64,000 nucleotides of DNA from Leptothermofonsia sichuanensis E412 (lineage in GTDB: Bacteria; Cyanobacteriota; Cyanobacteriia; Leptolyngbyales; Leptolyngbyaceae): positions 124,001 through 188,000 of the forward strand of contig NZ_CP072600.1 in assembly GCF_019891175.1 (NCBI RefSeq), in the 5' to 3' direction. Below the pieces are notes generated by a model. The model saw only the letters and a program-made list of their open reading frames with translations. It did no database searches and was not told the origin of the DNA. Positions within the stretch are counted from its first letter, which is position 1, and the number at the start of each line of letters is the position of its first letter. A program made the position numbers and the translations under genes. Positions 1 to 9,653 of this stretch are shown one piece after another.

Positions 1-211
1 TAGTGGCAGATTTGCAACAGCTTTAAACGTCTATTCTAATCTGACGGCTCAAAGGCGTTAGATCGGATTCGTCTTGTTGCCAGCCTCTAATGCTCTTAGA
101 CCTGGAAAGCGAGTGTTCTGGCTGGAAGATTTGGCGGGTTGTAGACCCTTAGAATTTAACCAGAATCAACTTTCCAGTGCCCGGTAGTCCGTCAACATTC
201 AATTTGATAGA
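1..211. other. Intergenic spacer downstream of ftsQ
   Basis: No gene was found here. On the minus strand this is the spacer after ftsQ. In most cyanobacteria ftsZ follows, so ftsZ may begin just left of the window; that is inference. A short inverted pair (GTAGTC and GACTAC) lies within about 30 bp of the ftsQ stop and could form a weak hairpin without a T-run. Confidence 0.4.
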
Positions 212-1093
212 CTACTGGTCAGTGTCTGCTTTAACCGGGTCTTTAGGTTGGGTCATCTGGGCAACGGGGGCGTCTGGATTACGCAAATCAATATAAGTGA
301 TTTGACTGAAGCTCGGGTGGGACTTGAGTTTTCGCATCTGGTCTAAGACACTGAGTTGATAGCTGAACTGGGAATCGTAGGAACCGAGATGCACAACCCC
401 CAGTTCCGTCTTTAGTATCAGGTTAGTGGGATCTCGCCAGTCAATCTCGGAGATTTTAACCGGGCTGTTACCAACTTCCTGATAAAGTTTTGACCAATAA
501 GGATGATACTGCTGAAAACTACCGATAATCTTCAGAGATGGCATCTTCAAAGACTGATTGAGAGAAGTATAAAGCTCTAACGGAATCCATAGTCCTTTCT
601 CATCCAGCAACCCAACGGTTGGTGCAGCCCCCTTAGTCTTTGCGCCGGGCAAGGCGGCTCTATTGGGAGCCGTCAAGCGGGGATCAGGAACTGACTGGAC
701 AGCGATCGCCACGGGGAAGCGCTCTTTCACCTGAACAATCAGACTGGGTGGAAAAAGCTGACGGCTGATGGTCACCTCTGCGATCGGTGCTTTTGCCTTC
801 AGGGTATCCGCAATCTGCTGCGGTTCTACCCGCAGTAATGACTGTGGGTAGGGGATTGGGAGCAGAGTCTGGATGGTTTGGGCTGGCAGGTAGTGATTAC
901 CCTGAATGATGACTTGCTCTGGGCGACGAATGACCCAGGCGGGTAGGGTTGCCACCCAAAACAACCCTCCTGCCAGGCTACTCACAGCCAGCACCCTCCA
1001 GACGGTTTGAAGAAACCTGACTCGTCGGCGAAAACGAAGTTGTTGCCGACGTTGAGCTAATTCTGTTTGCGAGACTGACACAATACCTGTCAT
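212..1093 (-). CDS. ftsQ: Cell division protein FtsQ
   Basis: FtsQ/DivIB is a bitopic inner-membrane protein of the divisome that links early (FtsZ) and late (FtsW/FtsI) division proteins. The 293-residue product has a basic cytoplasmic N-terminus rich in R and Q, one membrane segment near residues 30-52, then a POTRA-like region starting around QVIIQGNHYLP and a beta-rich periplasmic domain with VQVKERFPVAIAV, the usual FtsQ signature. The length fits cyanobacterial FtsQ. The ATG at 1093 is the only reasonable start upstream of the basic tail. The C-terminal 20 residues are polar and probably disordered. The upstream neighbour is not a mur gene, so the classical dcw cluster is broken here, as is common in cyanobacteria. 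Confidence 0.93.
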   Translation of the reverse strand: MTGIVSVSQTELAQRRQQLRFRRRVRFLQTVWRVLAVSSLAGGLFWVATLPAWVIRRPEQVIIQGNHYLPAQTIQTLLPIPYPQSLLRVEPQQIADTLKAKAPIAEVTISRQLFPPSLIVQVKERFPVAIAVQSVPDPRLTAPNRAALPGAKTKGAAPTVGLLDEKGLWIPLELYTSLNQSLKMPSLKIIGSFQQYHPYWSKLYQEVGNSPVKISEIDWRDPTNLILKTELGVVHLGSYDSQFSYQLSVLDQMRKLKSHPSFSQITYIDLRNPDAPVAQMTQPKDPVKADTDQ

Positions 1094-1236
1094 CCGGGTT
1101 TCCCAACGGTTGCCCTAAATCTATTGCCGTAAATTATTGCCCTAAATTTATTTAGGATAGTTCCTTAACATACCTGACTTTTAGGGGGGCGTCTCAGGTA
1201 TCAGCGGAATTTATAATCTTTTCTATATTCACGGGC

Positions 1237-1261
1237 AAAAAAAAGCAGCCGAATGGCTGCT
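1237..1261 (-). terminator. Rho-independent terminator (leftward)
   Basis: A perfect 7-bp stem (AGCAGCC and GGCTGCT, 1244-1250 and 1255-1261) with a 4-nt loop is followed, on the minus strand, by an uninterrupted run of T (1237-1243). It would end a leftward transcript arriving from about 1300-1650. It lies 48 nt beyond the stop of the orphan reading frame at 1309-1467. Confidence 0.75.
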
Positions 1262-1308
1262 GGTCAATTAGTGCATGAGGTGCGATTTAAGCTTATAGGG
1301 ATCAACGC

Positions 1309-1467
1309 TCAGGGAATGCCTGGTTTCAGTTTCTGATACCACTTGCAGGGGACAATGGGGAAACCGTCACACCGATTCAGGTCAATCGTTTGAATCTCCG
1401 CCAGACTGTAGACAACTAAGCGTTTAACTGTCTCAACTGCCCCACAGAGTCTCGCCTGAGGGGCAAT
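1309..1467 (-). pseudogene. Orphan 52-codon reading frame, probable gene remnant
   Basis: On the minus strand an open frame runs from just after a TAA (1468-1470) to TGA at 1309. It encodes a protein-like sequence with segments VETVKRLVVYSLAEIQTIDL and CDGFPIVPCKWYQKLKPGIP. It has no ATG, GTG or TTG start in a sensible place (the first codon is ATT), so it looks like the C-terminal remnant of a lost gene. A good leftward terminator follows at 1237-1261, which suggests a real transcription unit once ended here. The region upstream is occupied by small palindromic repeats, a plausible cause of the truncation. I do not recognise the family. An initiation at ATT cannot be excluded. Confidence 0.35.
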
Positions 1468-1489
1468 TTATTTTGGAAAGGTAATTGCT

Positions 1490-1585
1490 CTATAAGCCCT
1501 TTTCAAGGGTGTGGCGTACAATAGAGTGCTTCGTACCCTATTGTACGCCACACCCCCGTACCTCACTTATATCGAGAAACGCTAC
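1490..1585. repeat. Palindromic repeat, TATAGC family, copy 1
   Basis: An 18-bp perfect inverted repeat (arms 1507-1524 and 1538-1555, sequence GGGTGTGGCGTACAATAG and its complement) around a 13-nt spacer. The flanks (TATAAGCCCTTTTCAAG on the left, CCCGTACCTCAC...GAGAAACGCTA on the right) match those of a second copy at 28811-28895, although the palindromic cores differ. This behaves like a small non-coding mobile repeat. Confidence 0.7.
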
Positions 1586-1586
1586 A

Positions 1587-1655
1587 AAAGCCTATCCAAA
1601 AAGCCGTAAACGGCTAAATCTGGTACTAAACTCAGAAAGGTGTCAGATAGGCTTT
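1587..1655. repeat. 69-bp MITE-like element, copy 1
   Basis: Terminal inverted repeats AAAGCCTATC (1587-1596) and GATAGGCTTT (1646-1655) bound a 69-bp element with no coding capacity. Full copies of the same length lie at 41906-41974 and 57278-57346. The right edge overlaps the stop codon of the DUF4870 gene (1654-1656), so the element appears to have inserted exactly at that gene's 3' end. Confidence 0.7.
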
Positions 1656-2001
1656 AAAGTAACCGGAAAATGAATGGGTAGCGGAACGCCTGGTCTGGGG
1701 TGTTCAGGCAGTGAACAATAGCCCATGCCGTCAGCCCCCAGTGAACCAGCCACCAGATTCCACCTGCCAGTCCAAACGTAATGAAAGACAGCGGAATCAA
1801 GATTACCCCATACAGCCAGACATTGAAGTGAAAGTTAATGGCTTCCCTGGCATTGTCCTTGACGACGGGATCATTGGACACGAACAAAAGAGCAATCGGA
1901 ATCCCAATGGACACCAGCAGTCCACTGAAAAAGATTGACCCGTGAGCCAGAGCAGACAACAGTTTTCGTTTGTCAGGATCAAATACCTCAGGCGTTTGCA
2001 T
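1654..2001 (-). CDS. DUF4870 (Tic20-like) small membrane protein
   Basis: A protein of about 115 residues starting at MQTPEVFDPDKRKLLSALAH. It has a polar N-terminus and three or four hydrophobic segments (HGSIFFSGLLVSIGIPIALL, FNVWLYGVILIPLSFITFG, IWWLVHWGLTAWAIV). The patterns K-x-x-x-x-L-x-H near the start and A-R-E-A-I-N-F in the middle are typical of DUF4870, a family of unknown function distantly related to Tic20 transport proteins. The frame stays open 56 codons upstream, but that part is not hydrophobic or family-like, so the internal ATG at 2001 is preferred. The stop codon is formed at the edge of the 69-bp repeat element. Confidence 0.75.
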   Translation of the reverse strand: MQTPEVFDPDKRKLLSALAHGSIFFSGLLVSIGIPIALLFVSNDPVVKDNAREAINFHFNVWLYGVILIPLSFITFGLAGGIWWLVHWGLTAWAIVHCLNTPDQAFRYPFIFRLL

Positions 2002-2188
2002 TGGCAGCCTCACATCCACTGGGGCTTTACTACACTTGCCAATATACAGTGAACTTTGGATCTGGCTGGGAGTGAGAACACGAATGCCAGGGCAGGGTTT
2101 ACCGAAAGCGATTCCCCAATACTTCGTTCTACCCTGATAGATTAGGAGAAGTTTAAGTGGTATTCCCATTACCAGGATTCAGACCATA

Positions 2189-3817
2189 ATGCTCAGTGAA
2201 ATCGAAGCCGAATTACAAGTTGCCGTTGAACAGCGCCGCAACTTTGCCATTATTTCTCACCCGGATGCAGGAAAAACAACGCTGACTGAGAAGTTATTGC
2301 TATACGGGGGGGCAATTCACCAGGCGGGATCGGTCAAAGCACGCCGGGCACAGCGTCATGCCACCTCAGACTGGATGGAGATGGAACAGCAACGGGGAAT
2401 TTCGATTACCTCCACCGTTTTGCAGTTTGAGTACCGGAACTGTCAGATTAACCTGCTGGATACTCCCGGTCACCAGGACTTTAGTGAGGACACCTACCGC
2501 ACCCTGGCTGCCGCTGACAATGCGGTGATGTTGATTGATGCGGCTAAGGGACTGGAACCACAGACCCGCAAATTATTTGAAGTGTGCCGGATGCGTGGCT
2601 TACCCATTTTTACGTTCATCAATAAGCTAGACCGCCCGGGGCGGGAACCGCTGGAGTTACTGGATGAGATTGAAAAGGAACTGGGGTTACAGACCTATGC
2701 GGTGAACTGGCCCATTGGCATGGGCGATCGCTTCAAAGGGGTATTTGACCGTCAGCAGCGCCAGATCCACCTGTTTGAGCGGAGCGCCCACGGTCAACGG
2801 GAGGCGATCGATACGGTGGTTAATCTGGGTGATCCTGAAATTGAAATGCTGCTGGAGGAGGAATTGTATCATCAGTTCAAAGATGAACTGGAATTGCTGG
2901 AAGGTCTGGGACCCGATCTGGATCTGGAGCAACTGCATCGGGGCAAAATGACCCCGGTGTTCTTCGGCAGTGCCATGACCAACTTTGGGGTTGAACTGTT
3001 TCTGAATGCGTTTCTGGACTACGCCCTCAAACCTGGACCCCATGCCAGCAGTCGAGGGGAAATTCCGCCGACTTACCCGGAATTTTCTGGTTTTGTGTTC
3101 AAGCTTCAGGCAAATATGGACCCGAAACACCGGGACCGGGTGGCATTTGTGCGCATCTGCTCCGGTAAGTTTGAAAAGGACATGATGGTGAACCATGCCC
3201 GCACAGGTAAAATGGTGCGCCTTTCCCGTCCCCAGAAGCTGTTTGCCCAGGATCGAGCTGTGATTGATGAGGCCTATCCTGGGGATGTGATTGGCTTAAA
3301 CAATCCAGGGGTATTCGCAATTGGGGATACGATCTATGTCGGACAGAAGCTTGAATATGAAGGGATTCCCAGTTTTTCCCCGGAATTGTTTGCCTACCTC
3401 AAAAACCCCAACCCGTCTAAGTTCAAACAGTTTCAGAAAGGGGTTTCGGAATTGCGCGAAGAAGGGGCAATTCAAATCATGTACTCGGCGGATGAGTCAA
3501 AGCGCGATCCTATCCTGGCAGCCGTAGGACAACTTCAGTTTGAGGTGGTTCAGTTTCGCCTGCAAAACGAATATGGAGTAGAAACTCGATTAGAACTGTT
3601 GCCCTACAGTGTGGCACGCTGGGTTGAAGGGGGATGGGAGGCTTTACAGAAGGTGGGGCGACTGTTCAATACCGTGACGGTAAAAGACCTCTGGGACCGG
3701 CCAGTGCTCCTGTTTCGCAACGAATGGAATCTGCACCAGCTCCAGGAAGACCATCCGGAGTTAAAACTGAACGCGATCGCCCCCGTAGTTTCTGGGAGAG
3801 AACCTGCCTCTTTATGA
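2189..3817 (+). CDS. prfC: Peptide chain release factor 3 (RF-3)
   Basis: RF-3 is a translational GTPase that removes RF-1/RF-2 from the ribosome after peptide release. The 542-residue protein has the G1 motif [14 protein letters not shown] near residue 25, switch region [10 protein letters not shown]3 [11 protein letters not shown], and G4 NKLDRPGR. An EF-Tu-like domain 2 and the RF-3 C-terminal domain ([28 protein letters not shown] region) follow. Length and layout are full. The 52-bp gap to the next gene on the same strand suggests they may be cotranscribed. The ATG at 2189 directly precedes the conserved start. Confidence 0.97.
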   Translation: MLSEIEAELQVAVEQRRNFAIISHPDAGKTTLTEKLLLYGGAIHQAGSVKARRAQRHATSDWMEMEQQRGISITSTVLQFEYRNCQINLLDTPGHQDFSEDTYRTLAAADNAVMLIDAAKGLEPQTRKLFEVCRMRGLPIFTFINKLDRPGREPLELLDEIEKELGLQTYAVNWPIGMGDRFKGVFDRQQRQIHLFERSAHGQREAIDTVVNLGDPEIEMLLEEELYHQFKDELELLEGLGPDLDLEQLHRGKMTPVFFGSAMTNFGVELFLNAFLDYALKPGPHASSRGEIPPTYPEFSGFVFKLQANMDPKHRDRVAFVRICSGKFEKDMMVNHARTGKMVRLSRPQKLFAQDRAVIDEAYPGDVIGLNNPGVFAIGDTIYVGQKLEYEGIPSFSPELFAYLKNPNPSKFKQFQKGVSELREEGAIQIMYSADESKRDPILAAVGQLQFEVVQFRLQNEYGVETRLELLPYSVARWVEGGWEALQKVGRLFNTVTVKDLWDRPVLLFRNEWNLHQLQEDHPELKLNAIAPVVSGREPASL

Positions 3818-3869
3818 GGTTATTCTAGATAGCTGTCCTCCCATTCCTTTTTTCAGGAGAACCTCTACC

Positions 3870-6395
3870 ATGCCTCCTGTTCCTGATTCGTCATCTACCC
3901 CCCCCTCTCATGTCATCAACGATGCAGAAACCGGGTTGACGGCTTTGAAGCAAGGCGATTATTCCCAGGCGATCGCCCGACTTGAGAACCTTCCCCTGCC
4001 AGCCAATCATCCCCTCAGCCTGAAGGCAAACATGGGACTGGTGGTGGCCTATACCCGGACTGGTAAGCCGCATCAGGCAATTTCTCTCTGTCAGGCACTC
4101 AGGCAGCACGAAAACCCTCAGGTCAAGGAGTGGGCAACCCGCACCCTGGAAAACCTGACCCGACGGTTTCCCAGAGTGGCTGAAACTGAGGCAATGGATG
4201 GTGGGGATCGCCTGGAAGCTAATAAAGCAGGGACAAAGGCAGAAGCGGCAGAGATCAGAGAAACTACGGAGCTGGAAGACACGGATCAATTTGAGGAGGA
4301 TGTTGACCTGACGGGCTTTGTCCCCTTTGATGGGTCCTCTCTTCCGCGTCAGCAGGTGATTTTGGAGTCGATGGAAGAGGACGTACCAGTCGCAGCGGAG
4401 CAGGACACGGGTGCTGGAAATGGGGTATCGGAGGCTGAGGGTGAGAAAAAACCCCTGACAACTGTTCAACTGAGTGCTCACGTCGAAGCCAACAACCAGC
4501 CCTTAATAACTCCACCCTGCGGGAATGCTGAAGGTGAACACCCCTCTTCCCTCTCCCCTCTCCCTTCTTCCCTTTCCGCCGATCGCCTCCTCTCTTATCA
4601 ACCCGGTTGGCGACAGGCAGAACGGGCGAAGCAATGGAATCCACTGAGAAAGCTGGATATTGCGCCTGCGATTGTGGCCCAGGTGGGAACGGCGATCGCC
4701 CTGTTTTGGGTTTTGCAACAGGTTTTCTACCTGGTAATGCTGGGGTTGGCAGCTTTGCAGACCAGAATTCCGTTTTTTGTGTTCCAGGCCACAATTCCAG
4801 TACCGCCAGTCTGGTCGGTGCTGATTCCACTGGTCATTCTGTTTTTTGCCTCCCGCTGGATTCTCGATGCCCTGTTGACCTTTGGCGATGGATTACAGCC
4901 CCTTTCCATCGCGACCCTGTCGAACTACAGTCCAGAGGTGGCTAAGGCACTGAAGCGCTACAGTCACCAGTGTCGGGTGCCCCTGCCAGCTCTGGGGGTG
5001 GTGCCCACAGCGGCACCAATTGCGTTTAGCTACGGCTGCCTGCCTCGCTTGACGCGGCTGGTAGTCAGCCAGGGACTACTGGAGCAATTGGACAATGACG
5101 AGATTGCGGCAGTGTATGCCAGTGAAATCGGGCATATTGCCTATCGGGATGTGCCACTGATGTCTCTGTTAACCGTGGTGAATCAGATTCCCTACAGCCT
5201 GTATCGCTGGGTGTCGGAATGGGGCAATCGGCAACCGCCTATCGTGAGAGGGCTGGCGATCGCCGTTTCGGCGATCAGCTATGGGCTGTACTCCCTCACC
5301 CGCTGGATTGGGCTATGGCTCTCGCGCCAGCGGGTCTATTACAGCGACCATACAGCGGCTGACCTGACCGGCAACCCGAATGGTTTTACCCGTGCCCTGC
5401 TTAAGATAGCCATTGGCACCGCTAAAGATGTGGAGCGGGAAGGCAGTACCAGCTATCTGCTGGAGGGGTTTGAATTGTTGAGTCCTCTGGGGCACCGACA
5501 GGGAACCACTCTGGGCAGTGTGTACCCCCATGCATCCCTGGAACCTCTGCTGGAATGGGAGTGGACCAACCCCTACCGTCACTGGCTGGCACTCACCGAT
5601 GCCCACCCACCCACGGGCGATCGCCTGCGTCTGCTGGCACAGTATGCCCGCTACTGGCGACTGCCAACCGAACTGGACTTTAACCCAGACCTGGAAGCCC
5701 AGGTTGCCCGGCAGAAAAAATCAGGATTGACGGCTTCCCAGTGGCGCACTCTTCTGCTCCAGGGTGCCCCATTTTTTGGTTTGGGATCTGGTCTACTGCT
5801 GGCATTTGCCCTGTCAATGGTGGGTTGGGTCGGCGGACAGTTGAACTATGAACTTCTTTCCTGGATGTATGGCGATCCCACCCTTGTCCGGGGGTTGCCT
5901 CTGGTTGGATTCTGTCTTGGTACCTTCATCCGCATCAACCCCGGCTTTCCCGATATCAATCCTGCGGCGCTGCGGCACCAGGAAACTCCGCCCAGGCTGG
6001 TGGAACTGCTGCAAAAGCCCGATCTGGTTCCGGTGGATAGTCTACCAGTGCAGTTGGGAGGTAAACTCCTGGGCCGACCAGGCATTGGCAATCTCCTCAG
6101 CCAGGACCTGCTATTAAAAACAGACACTGGACTGATCCGGCTGCGGTGCCTCTCTCCCTGGGGGCCGCTGGGCAATCTTCTACCAACAGAAACCCACTTT
6201 ACCAACCTGCTCAACCATGACCTGACAGCTACTGGCTGGTTCCGTCGCGGGGTTACCCCCTGGATTGATGCAGACCTGCTCCGCACCCCCGCTGGACGAT
6301 TCCACCGCAGCAACCATCCCGTCTGGTCAACCATCCTGGGGGCGATCGCAGCCGCTTTGGGAATTTTCATTATCTTCCGAGGGGGAATAATTTAG
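3870..6395 (+). CDS. TPR-linked M48-like membrane protein with degenerate zinc site
   Basis: The 841-residue protein has a TPR-like N-terminus (about 1-100), an acidic low-complexity linker (about 110-250), two membrane segments (about 275-335), a region like M48/HtpX peptidases (about 350-590), and a further membrane hairpin (about 610-680). The M48 zinc helix HExxH reads SEIGH (418-422), so the first histidine ligand is a serine. The usual E-x-x-A-D third-ligand motif reads H-T-A-A-D (494-498). HtpX-type enzymes cleave membrane proteins; by these residues this one is probably not a normal protease and may be a pseudo-enzyme. The linker includes a P/S/L-rich stretch encoded by CCCTCTCCC-type DNA also seen between genes. 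Confidence 0.75.
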   Translation: MPPVPDSSSTPPSHVINDAETGLTALKQGDYSQAIARLENLPLPANHPLSLKANMGLVVAYTRTGKPHQAISLCQALRQHENPQVKEWATRTLENLTRRFPRVAETEAMDGGDRLEANKAGTKAEAAEIRETTELEDTDQFEEDVDLTGFVPFDGSSLPRQQVILESMEEDVPVAAEQDTGAGNGVSEAEGEKKPLTTVQLSAHVEANNQPLITPPCGNAEGEHPSSLSPLPSSLSADRLLSYQPGWRQAERAKQWNPLRKLDIAPAIVAQVGTAIALFWVLQQVFYLVMLGLAALQTRIPFFVFQATIPVPPVWSVLIPLVILFFASRWILDALLTFGDGLQPLSIATLSNYSPEVAKALKRYSHQCRVPLPALGVVPTAAPIAFSYGCLPRLTRLVVSQGLLEQLDNDEIAAVYASEIGHIAYRDVPLMSLLTVVNQIPYSLYRWVSEWGNRQPPIVRGLAIAVSAISYGLYSLTRWIGLWLSRQRVYYSDHTAADLTGNPNGFTRALLKIAIGTAKDVEREGSTSYLLEGFELLSPLGHRQGTTLGSVYPHASLEPLLEWEWTNPYRHWLALTDAHPPTGDRLRLLAQYARYWRLPTELDFNPDLEAQVARQKKSGLTASQWRTLLLQGAPFFGLGSGLLLAFALSMVGWVGGQLNYELLSWMYGDPTLVRGLPLVGFCLGTFIRINPGFPDINPAALRHQETPPRLVELLQKPDLVPVDSLPVQLGGKLLGRPGIGNLLSQDLLLKTDTGLIRLRCLSPWGPLGNLLPTETHFTNLLNHDLTATGWFRRGVTPWIDADLLRTPAGRFHRSNHPVWSTILGAIAAALGIFIIFRGGII

Positions 6396-6435
6396 AGGTG
6401 AGGAGTGAGGGGAGGAGAGTTAGAGAATAGGTCAA

Positions 6436-6984
6436 TCAATCAAACTCAGGTGCCCAAATGCTTTCAACTTCCATCTCCCACCCCGGAAGTAGATCTGGCA
6501 GAGTCAACACATCACCATCTCTGAGAACTACCGCTTCCCTATCAAGGCGATGAATCTCAATGGTGCGAATCATGGGGTTCACTAAAACACCAACCTGAGT
6601 GCCGAGCCTTAAAAATTCCTGGATTTTGGCTCGTAGAGTATCCACAGAGTCATTTCCAGAAACAACCTCAAACATCAGATCAGGGACAAGTTGGGCGAAT
6701 TTTCGGGTAGTCCGCCGCAGGCGATCGGCTCGAACAAACGAGCAGTCAGGTGCTCGAACGTCTTCATCCGCATTGGGAAGGACATAGCCAGCACTGGAGG
6801 CTACTACGCGACCGAGCCGACGTGGGCGAATCCAGTTACCAAGTTGCCGGATAATCTCGGCAGCGATTTCATCCGACTCGAAACCTGATGGACTCATGAC
6901 GATAAGTTCCCCATGCACCAACTCAATACGATAGTCGGGGAAGCTCTGTTGTGCTTTCTCCAGGTCTTTGATGGTGAGAGCCAT
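6436..6984 (-). CDS. Uma2 family putative endonuclease
   Basis: A 182-residue member of the Uma2 (DUF820) family, abundant in cyanobacteria and placed in the PD-(D/E)xK restriction-endonuclease-like fold. Visible signatures are YRIELVHGELIVMSP near the start, the central DEDVRAPDCSFVRADRL, and LMFEVVSGNDSVDTLRAKIQ with the acidic and lysine residues of the predicted active site. The role is unknown; multiple copies per genome are normal. The ATG at 6984 is used. A second, interrupted copy lies at 12669-13232. Confidence 0.88.
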   Translation of the reverse strand: MALTIKDLEKAQQSFPDYRIELVHGELIVMSPSGFESDEIAAEIIRQLGNWIRPRRLGRVVASSAGYVLPNADEDVRAPDCSFVRADRLRRTTRKFAQLVPDLMFEVVSGNDSVDTLRAKIQEFLRLGTQVGVLVNPMIRTIEIHRLDREAVVLRDGDVLTLPDLLPGWEMEVESIWAPEFD

Positions 6985-7143
6985 AAGGCTGACTTAAAGT
7001 AAATACTGGAAAGAATGGATATGGTGAGTCTAGCTTACCTCCTATATTACAAAGCCTGGAAACCCGCCCTTAATCAAGGTGTAAATTTGCCCCCTTAACC
7101 CCTCAATTTTGGAGGGAGATGATACGCTCAACTCCCAACGCTC

Positions 7144-9510
7144 TCACGGATTTGAATCTGGCAACTGTTGTGCCCTTTCGGTACTGGATTTCTGGGTAGC
7201 CAGCAATTTGCTGCGCTCTACCAGACGGATGAATTCTGTCCGGTAGCCTTCCGGGTCGTTGCCTCTTGCCTGGTTTGCCAGTCGCAGCACAGTGTCAAAG
7301 GTTGCCTGTCCCTTGAACTCTGAGTCGCGCAGGAGCATCCCAAACAGTGCGATCGCCGAAGAAAACTTGAGATTCGCCGAGGCAGACTCCAGGGAGGCAT
7401 CTCGGTCCTGAATCGTATGGGCAATGAGTTGGCTGCTGGAATCTCTGGGATGTTTGTAGCGGAGTTTCACCTGCATCAGCTCTGGACTGCTGGAGCCAGG
7501 CGCGATCGTCGGTTGCTGGTACTTGAGCGGATCGATGGAAGGCAGTTTAATATCCGTGGTAATTCCAGTGGGGATAATTTCGTAGAGGGCCGTGACGGTA
7601 TGCCCGGAACCAACTTCACCCGCATCAATCGTGTCGTCGTTGAAATCCTGGTCTCGTAGCAGGCGGTTCTCGTACCCAATCAGCCGATATGCCTGCACTC
7701 TGGCGGGATTGAATTCTACCTGAATTTTCACGTCTTTGGCGATGGTGAACAACGTACCACGCAGGTCGTTCACCAGCACCTTCCGCCCCTCCATCAGACT
7801 ATCAATATAGAAGTAATTGCCATTCCCCTTATTGGCCAGTTGCTCCATCTTGGAATCTTTGTAGTTGCCATAGCCAAAGCCCAGAATGGTCAGGAAGATT
7901 CCCCGATCGCGCTTCTGCTCAATCAAGCGCACCAGTTCCCCATCGCTGGAAACCCCCACATTAAAGTCCCCATCTGTTGCCAGAATGACGCGGTTGTTGC
8001 CGTCCTTGAGAAAGTGCTGTTGCGCCATTTTGTAAGCCAGTTCAATGCCTGCCCCGCCTGCGGTGGAGCCACCCGCTTCAAGCTGGTCAATTGCCTGCAT
8101 GATTTTTTCTTTCTGGCTACCGGGTGTGGGAGGCAGCACCAGTCCAGCATTTCCGGCATAAACGACCAGCGTTACCCGATCCTGGGCAGAGAGTTCATTC
8201 ACCAGCAGACAGAGGGATTGCTTCACCAGCGGCAGTTTGTTGGGCGGCATCATGGAACCGGAGACATCCACCAGAAATACCAGATTGCTGGGCTGGAGGG
8301 TCTGTAACTGCTTCCCTTTCAGACCAATCTGGACCAGTTTGTGTTTGGGGTTCCAGGGAGCGGCAGCCACATCTGTGGTAACGGAAAACGGAGTATCTCC
8401 CTGGGGCTGGGGATAGTCGTAGGGGAAGTAGTTGATCATTTCCTCAATTCGCACGGCATCTTTGGGAGGCAGTTGCCCCTGGTTCAGGAATCGCCGTACG
8501 TTGCTGTAGGATGCAGTGTCTACGTCAATTGAAAAGGTGGAAAGGGGATTGAGGCTGGGACGGAAAAACGGGTTTTCGGTGATCAGGTTGTAGCCTTCGG
8601 TGTTAAAGGTACCCGGTCGGTGTCTGCGCTCCTGGGGTGAAAGCCCGCTGGGGTGGGGCCTGACGGGGAGCGGGACCTGAGCCGGAATGGCAGTTGGTGC
8701 TATCTGCTCTCGACTACCAGCGATGCCCCCTCTAGAACCGGGATTGGTGCCAGCCCCGATATTTAACTGAGATGGTGCAATGGATAGCTGCCCCCCTGCT
8801 CCAATTGTTGCAGGAGCTTCCAGCGTATCTATCCGTCCCCCATCACCCGCCTGTTCTGAACGATACAGCGCATCTAAAGTCTGGAGGATTCTCAAGTCCT
8901 GATTTGAATAATTGATTTCTCCCTTTGAAATTAACTGATTCATCTGCTCCCTGGCTTTATTTAGCGCTGTTGCAAATTGATTGCGGGTGAGGTTGCGATC
9001 GCCAGCCAACCTGACAGACAACCGATATTTTTGAATTAAAAATTGCAGGGCAAGAATCTGTGCAGATGTCACCTCTTTGCCCCCTAAAGGCATCAATGCC
9101 TGCTCATAGGCACTGGCACCGAATAAATCCAATACATATTTTGCTTGTAGTCGCTCTAATAATGCCCGCTCGGACTGTGAACCACTATCCCGGGTGGAGG
9201 CTGAATGGTATCTCGCCTGAGCCAAAACCAGACTCAGGGCGATCGCAAACTCGTATCGCGTGACGGGTCTTTCTCCAAAACCGGGTGCATAAGGCACTGT
9301 AATGTCGTACCGGGAGAGGAGCGTGCTCAGCGCCTTCACATCCGGATCCTCTGGACGCAATAATTCCGCTCCCTGGCAGGCCACCCCTACCTGAGGTTTC
9401 CGGGGAGTAGCCTGGGTCGCCAATGGTGTAAGGGGTGCTGGAACCATCAGCAAAACTACTACCAGAATACCCAGACGACGACGAAGTCGATATCGTAAAA
9501 TGTGCGACAT
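7144..9510 (-). CDS. Secreted von Willebrand factor A domain protein (YfbK-like)
   Basis: About 788 residues. A signal peptide (LGILVVVLLMVPAPLTPLA) is followed by an S-layer-homology-like region (VTRYEFAIALSLVLAQ, about 60-200), a Pro/Gly-rich linker, the YfbK/VWA N-terminal region (FSIDVDTASYSNVRRFLNQG), a VWA domain with MIDAS motif DVSGS in FLVDVSGSMMPPNKL, and a C-terminal DUF3520-like part (SSPELMQVKLRYKHP). VWA domains bind metal and protein ligands; with the SLH-like part this suggests a cell-envelope protein. The start is ATG 9510, preceded by GAGGGA at 7 nt spacing; a TTG at 9525 is less likely. Confidence 0.85.
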   Translation of the reverse strand: MSHILRYRLRRRLGILVVVLLMVPAPLTPLATQATPRKPQVGVACQGAELLRPEDPDVKALSTLLSRYDITVPYAPGFGERPVTRYEFAIALSLVLAQARYHSASTRDSGSQSERALLERLQAKYVLDLFGASAYEQALMPLGGKEVTSAQILALQFLIQKYRLSVRLAGDRNLTRNQFATALNKAREQMNQLISKGEINYSNQDLRILQTLDALYRSEQAGDGGRIDTLEAPATIGAGGQLSIAPSQLNIGAGTNPGSRGGIAGSREQIAPTAIPAQVPLPVRPHPSGLSPQERRHRPGTFNTEGYNLITENPFFRPSLNPLSTFSIDVDTASYSNVRRFLNQGQLPPKDAVRIEEMINYFPYDYPQPQGDTPFSVTTDVAAAPWNPKHKLVQIGLKGKQLQTLQPSNLVFLVDVSGSMMPPNKLPLVKQSLCLLVNELSAQDRVTLVVYAGNAGLVLPPTPGSQKEKIMQAIDQLEAGGSTAGGAGIELAYKMAQQHFLKDGNNRVILATDGDFNVGVSSDGELVRLIEQKRDRGIFLTILGFGYGNYKDSKMEQLANKGNGNYFYIDSLMEGRKVLVNDLRGTLFTIAKDVKIQVEFNPARVQAYRLIGYENRLLRDQDFNDDTIDAGEVGSGHTVTALYEIIPTGITTDIKLPSIDPLKYQQPTIAPGSSSPELMQVKLRYKHPRDSSSQLIAHTIQDRDASLESASANLKFSSAIALFGMLLRDSEFKGQATFDTVLRLANQARGNDPEGYRTEFIRLVERSKLLATQKSSTERAQQLPDSNP

Positions 9511-9653
9511 GACTGAATCCCTCAATACGGAAGTTGGGCTGATTATAGTTCTGTAGAAAGGGAATCAGGGGTTCGTTGCAGGAATGGTAACGAGATCCTG
9601 GGAGTTAATCTAATCGATGGTCAATCCTTGGGTTATCTTCTGCCCCGGATGAC

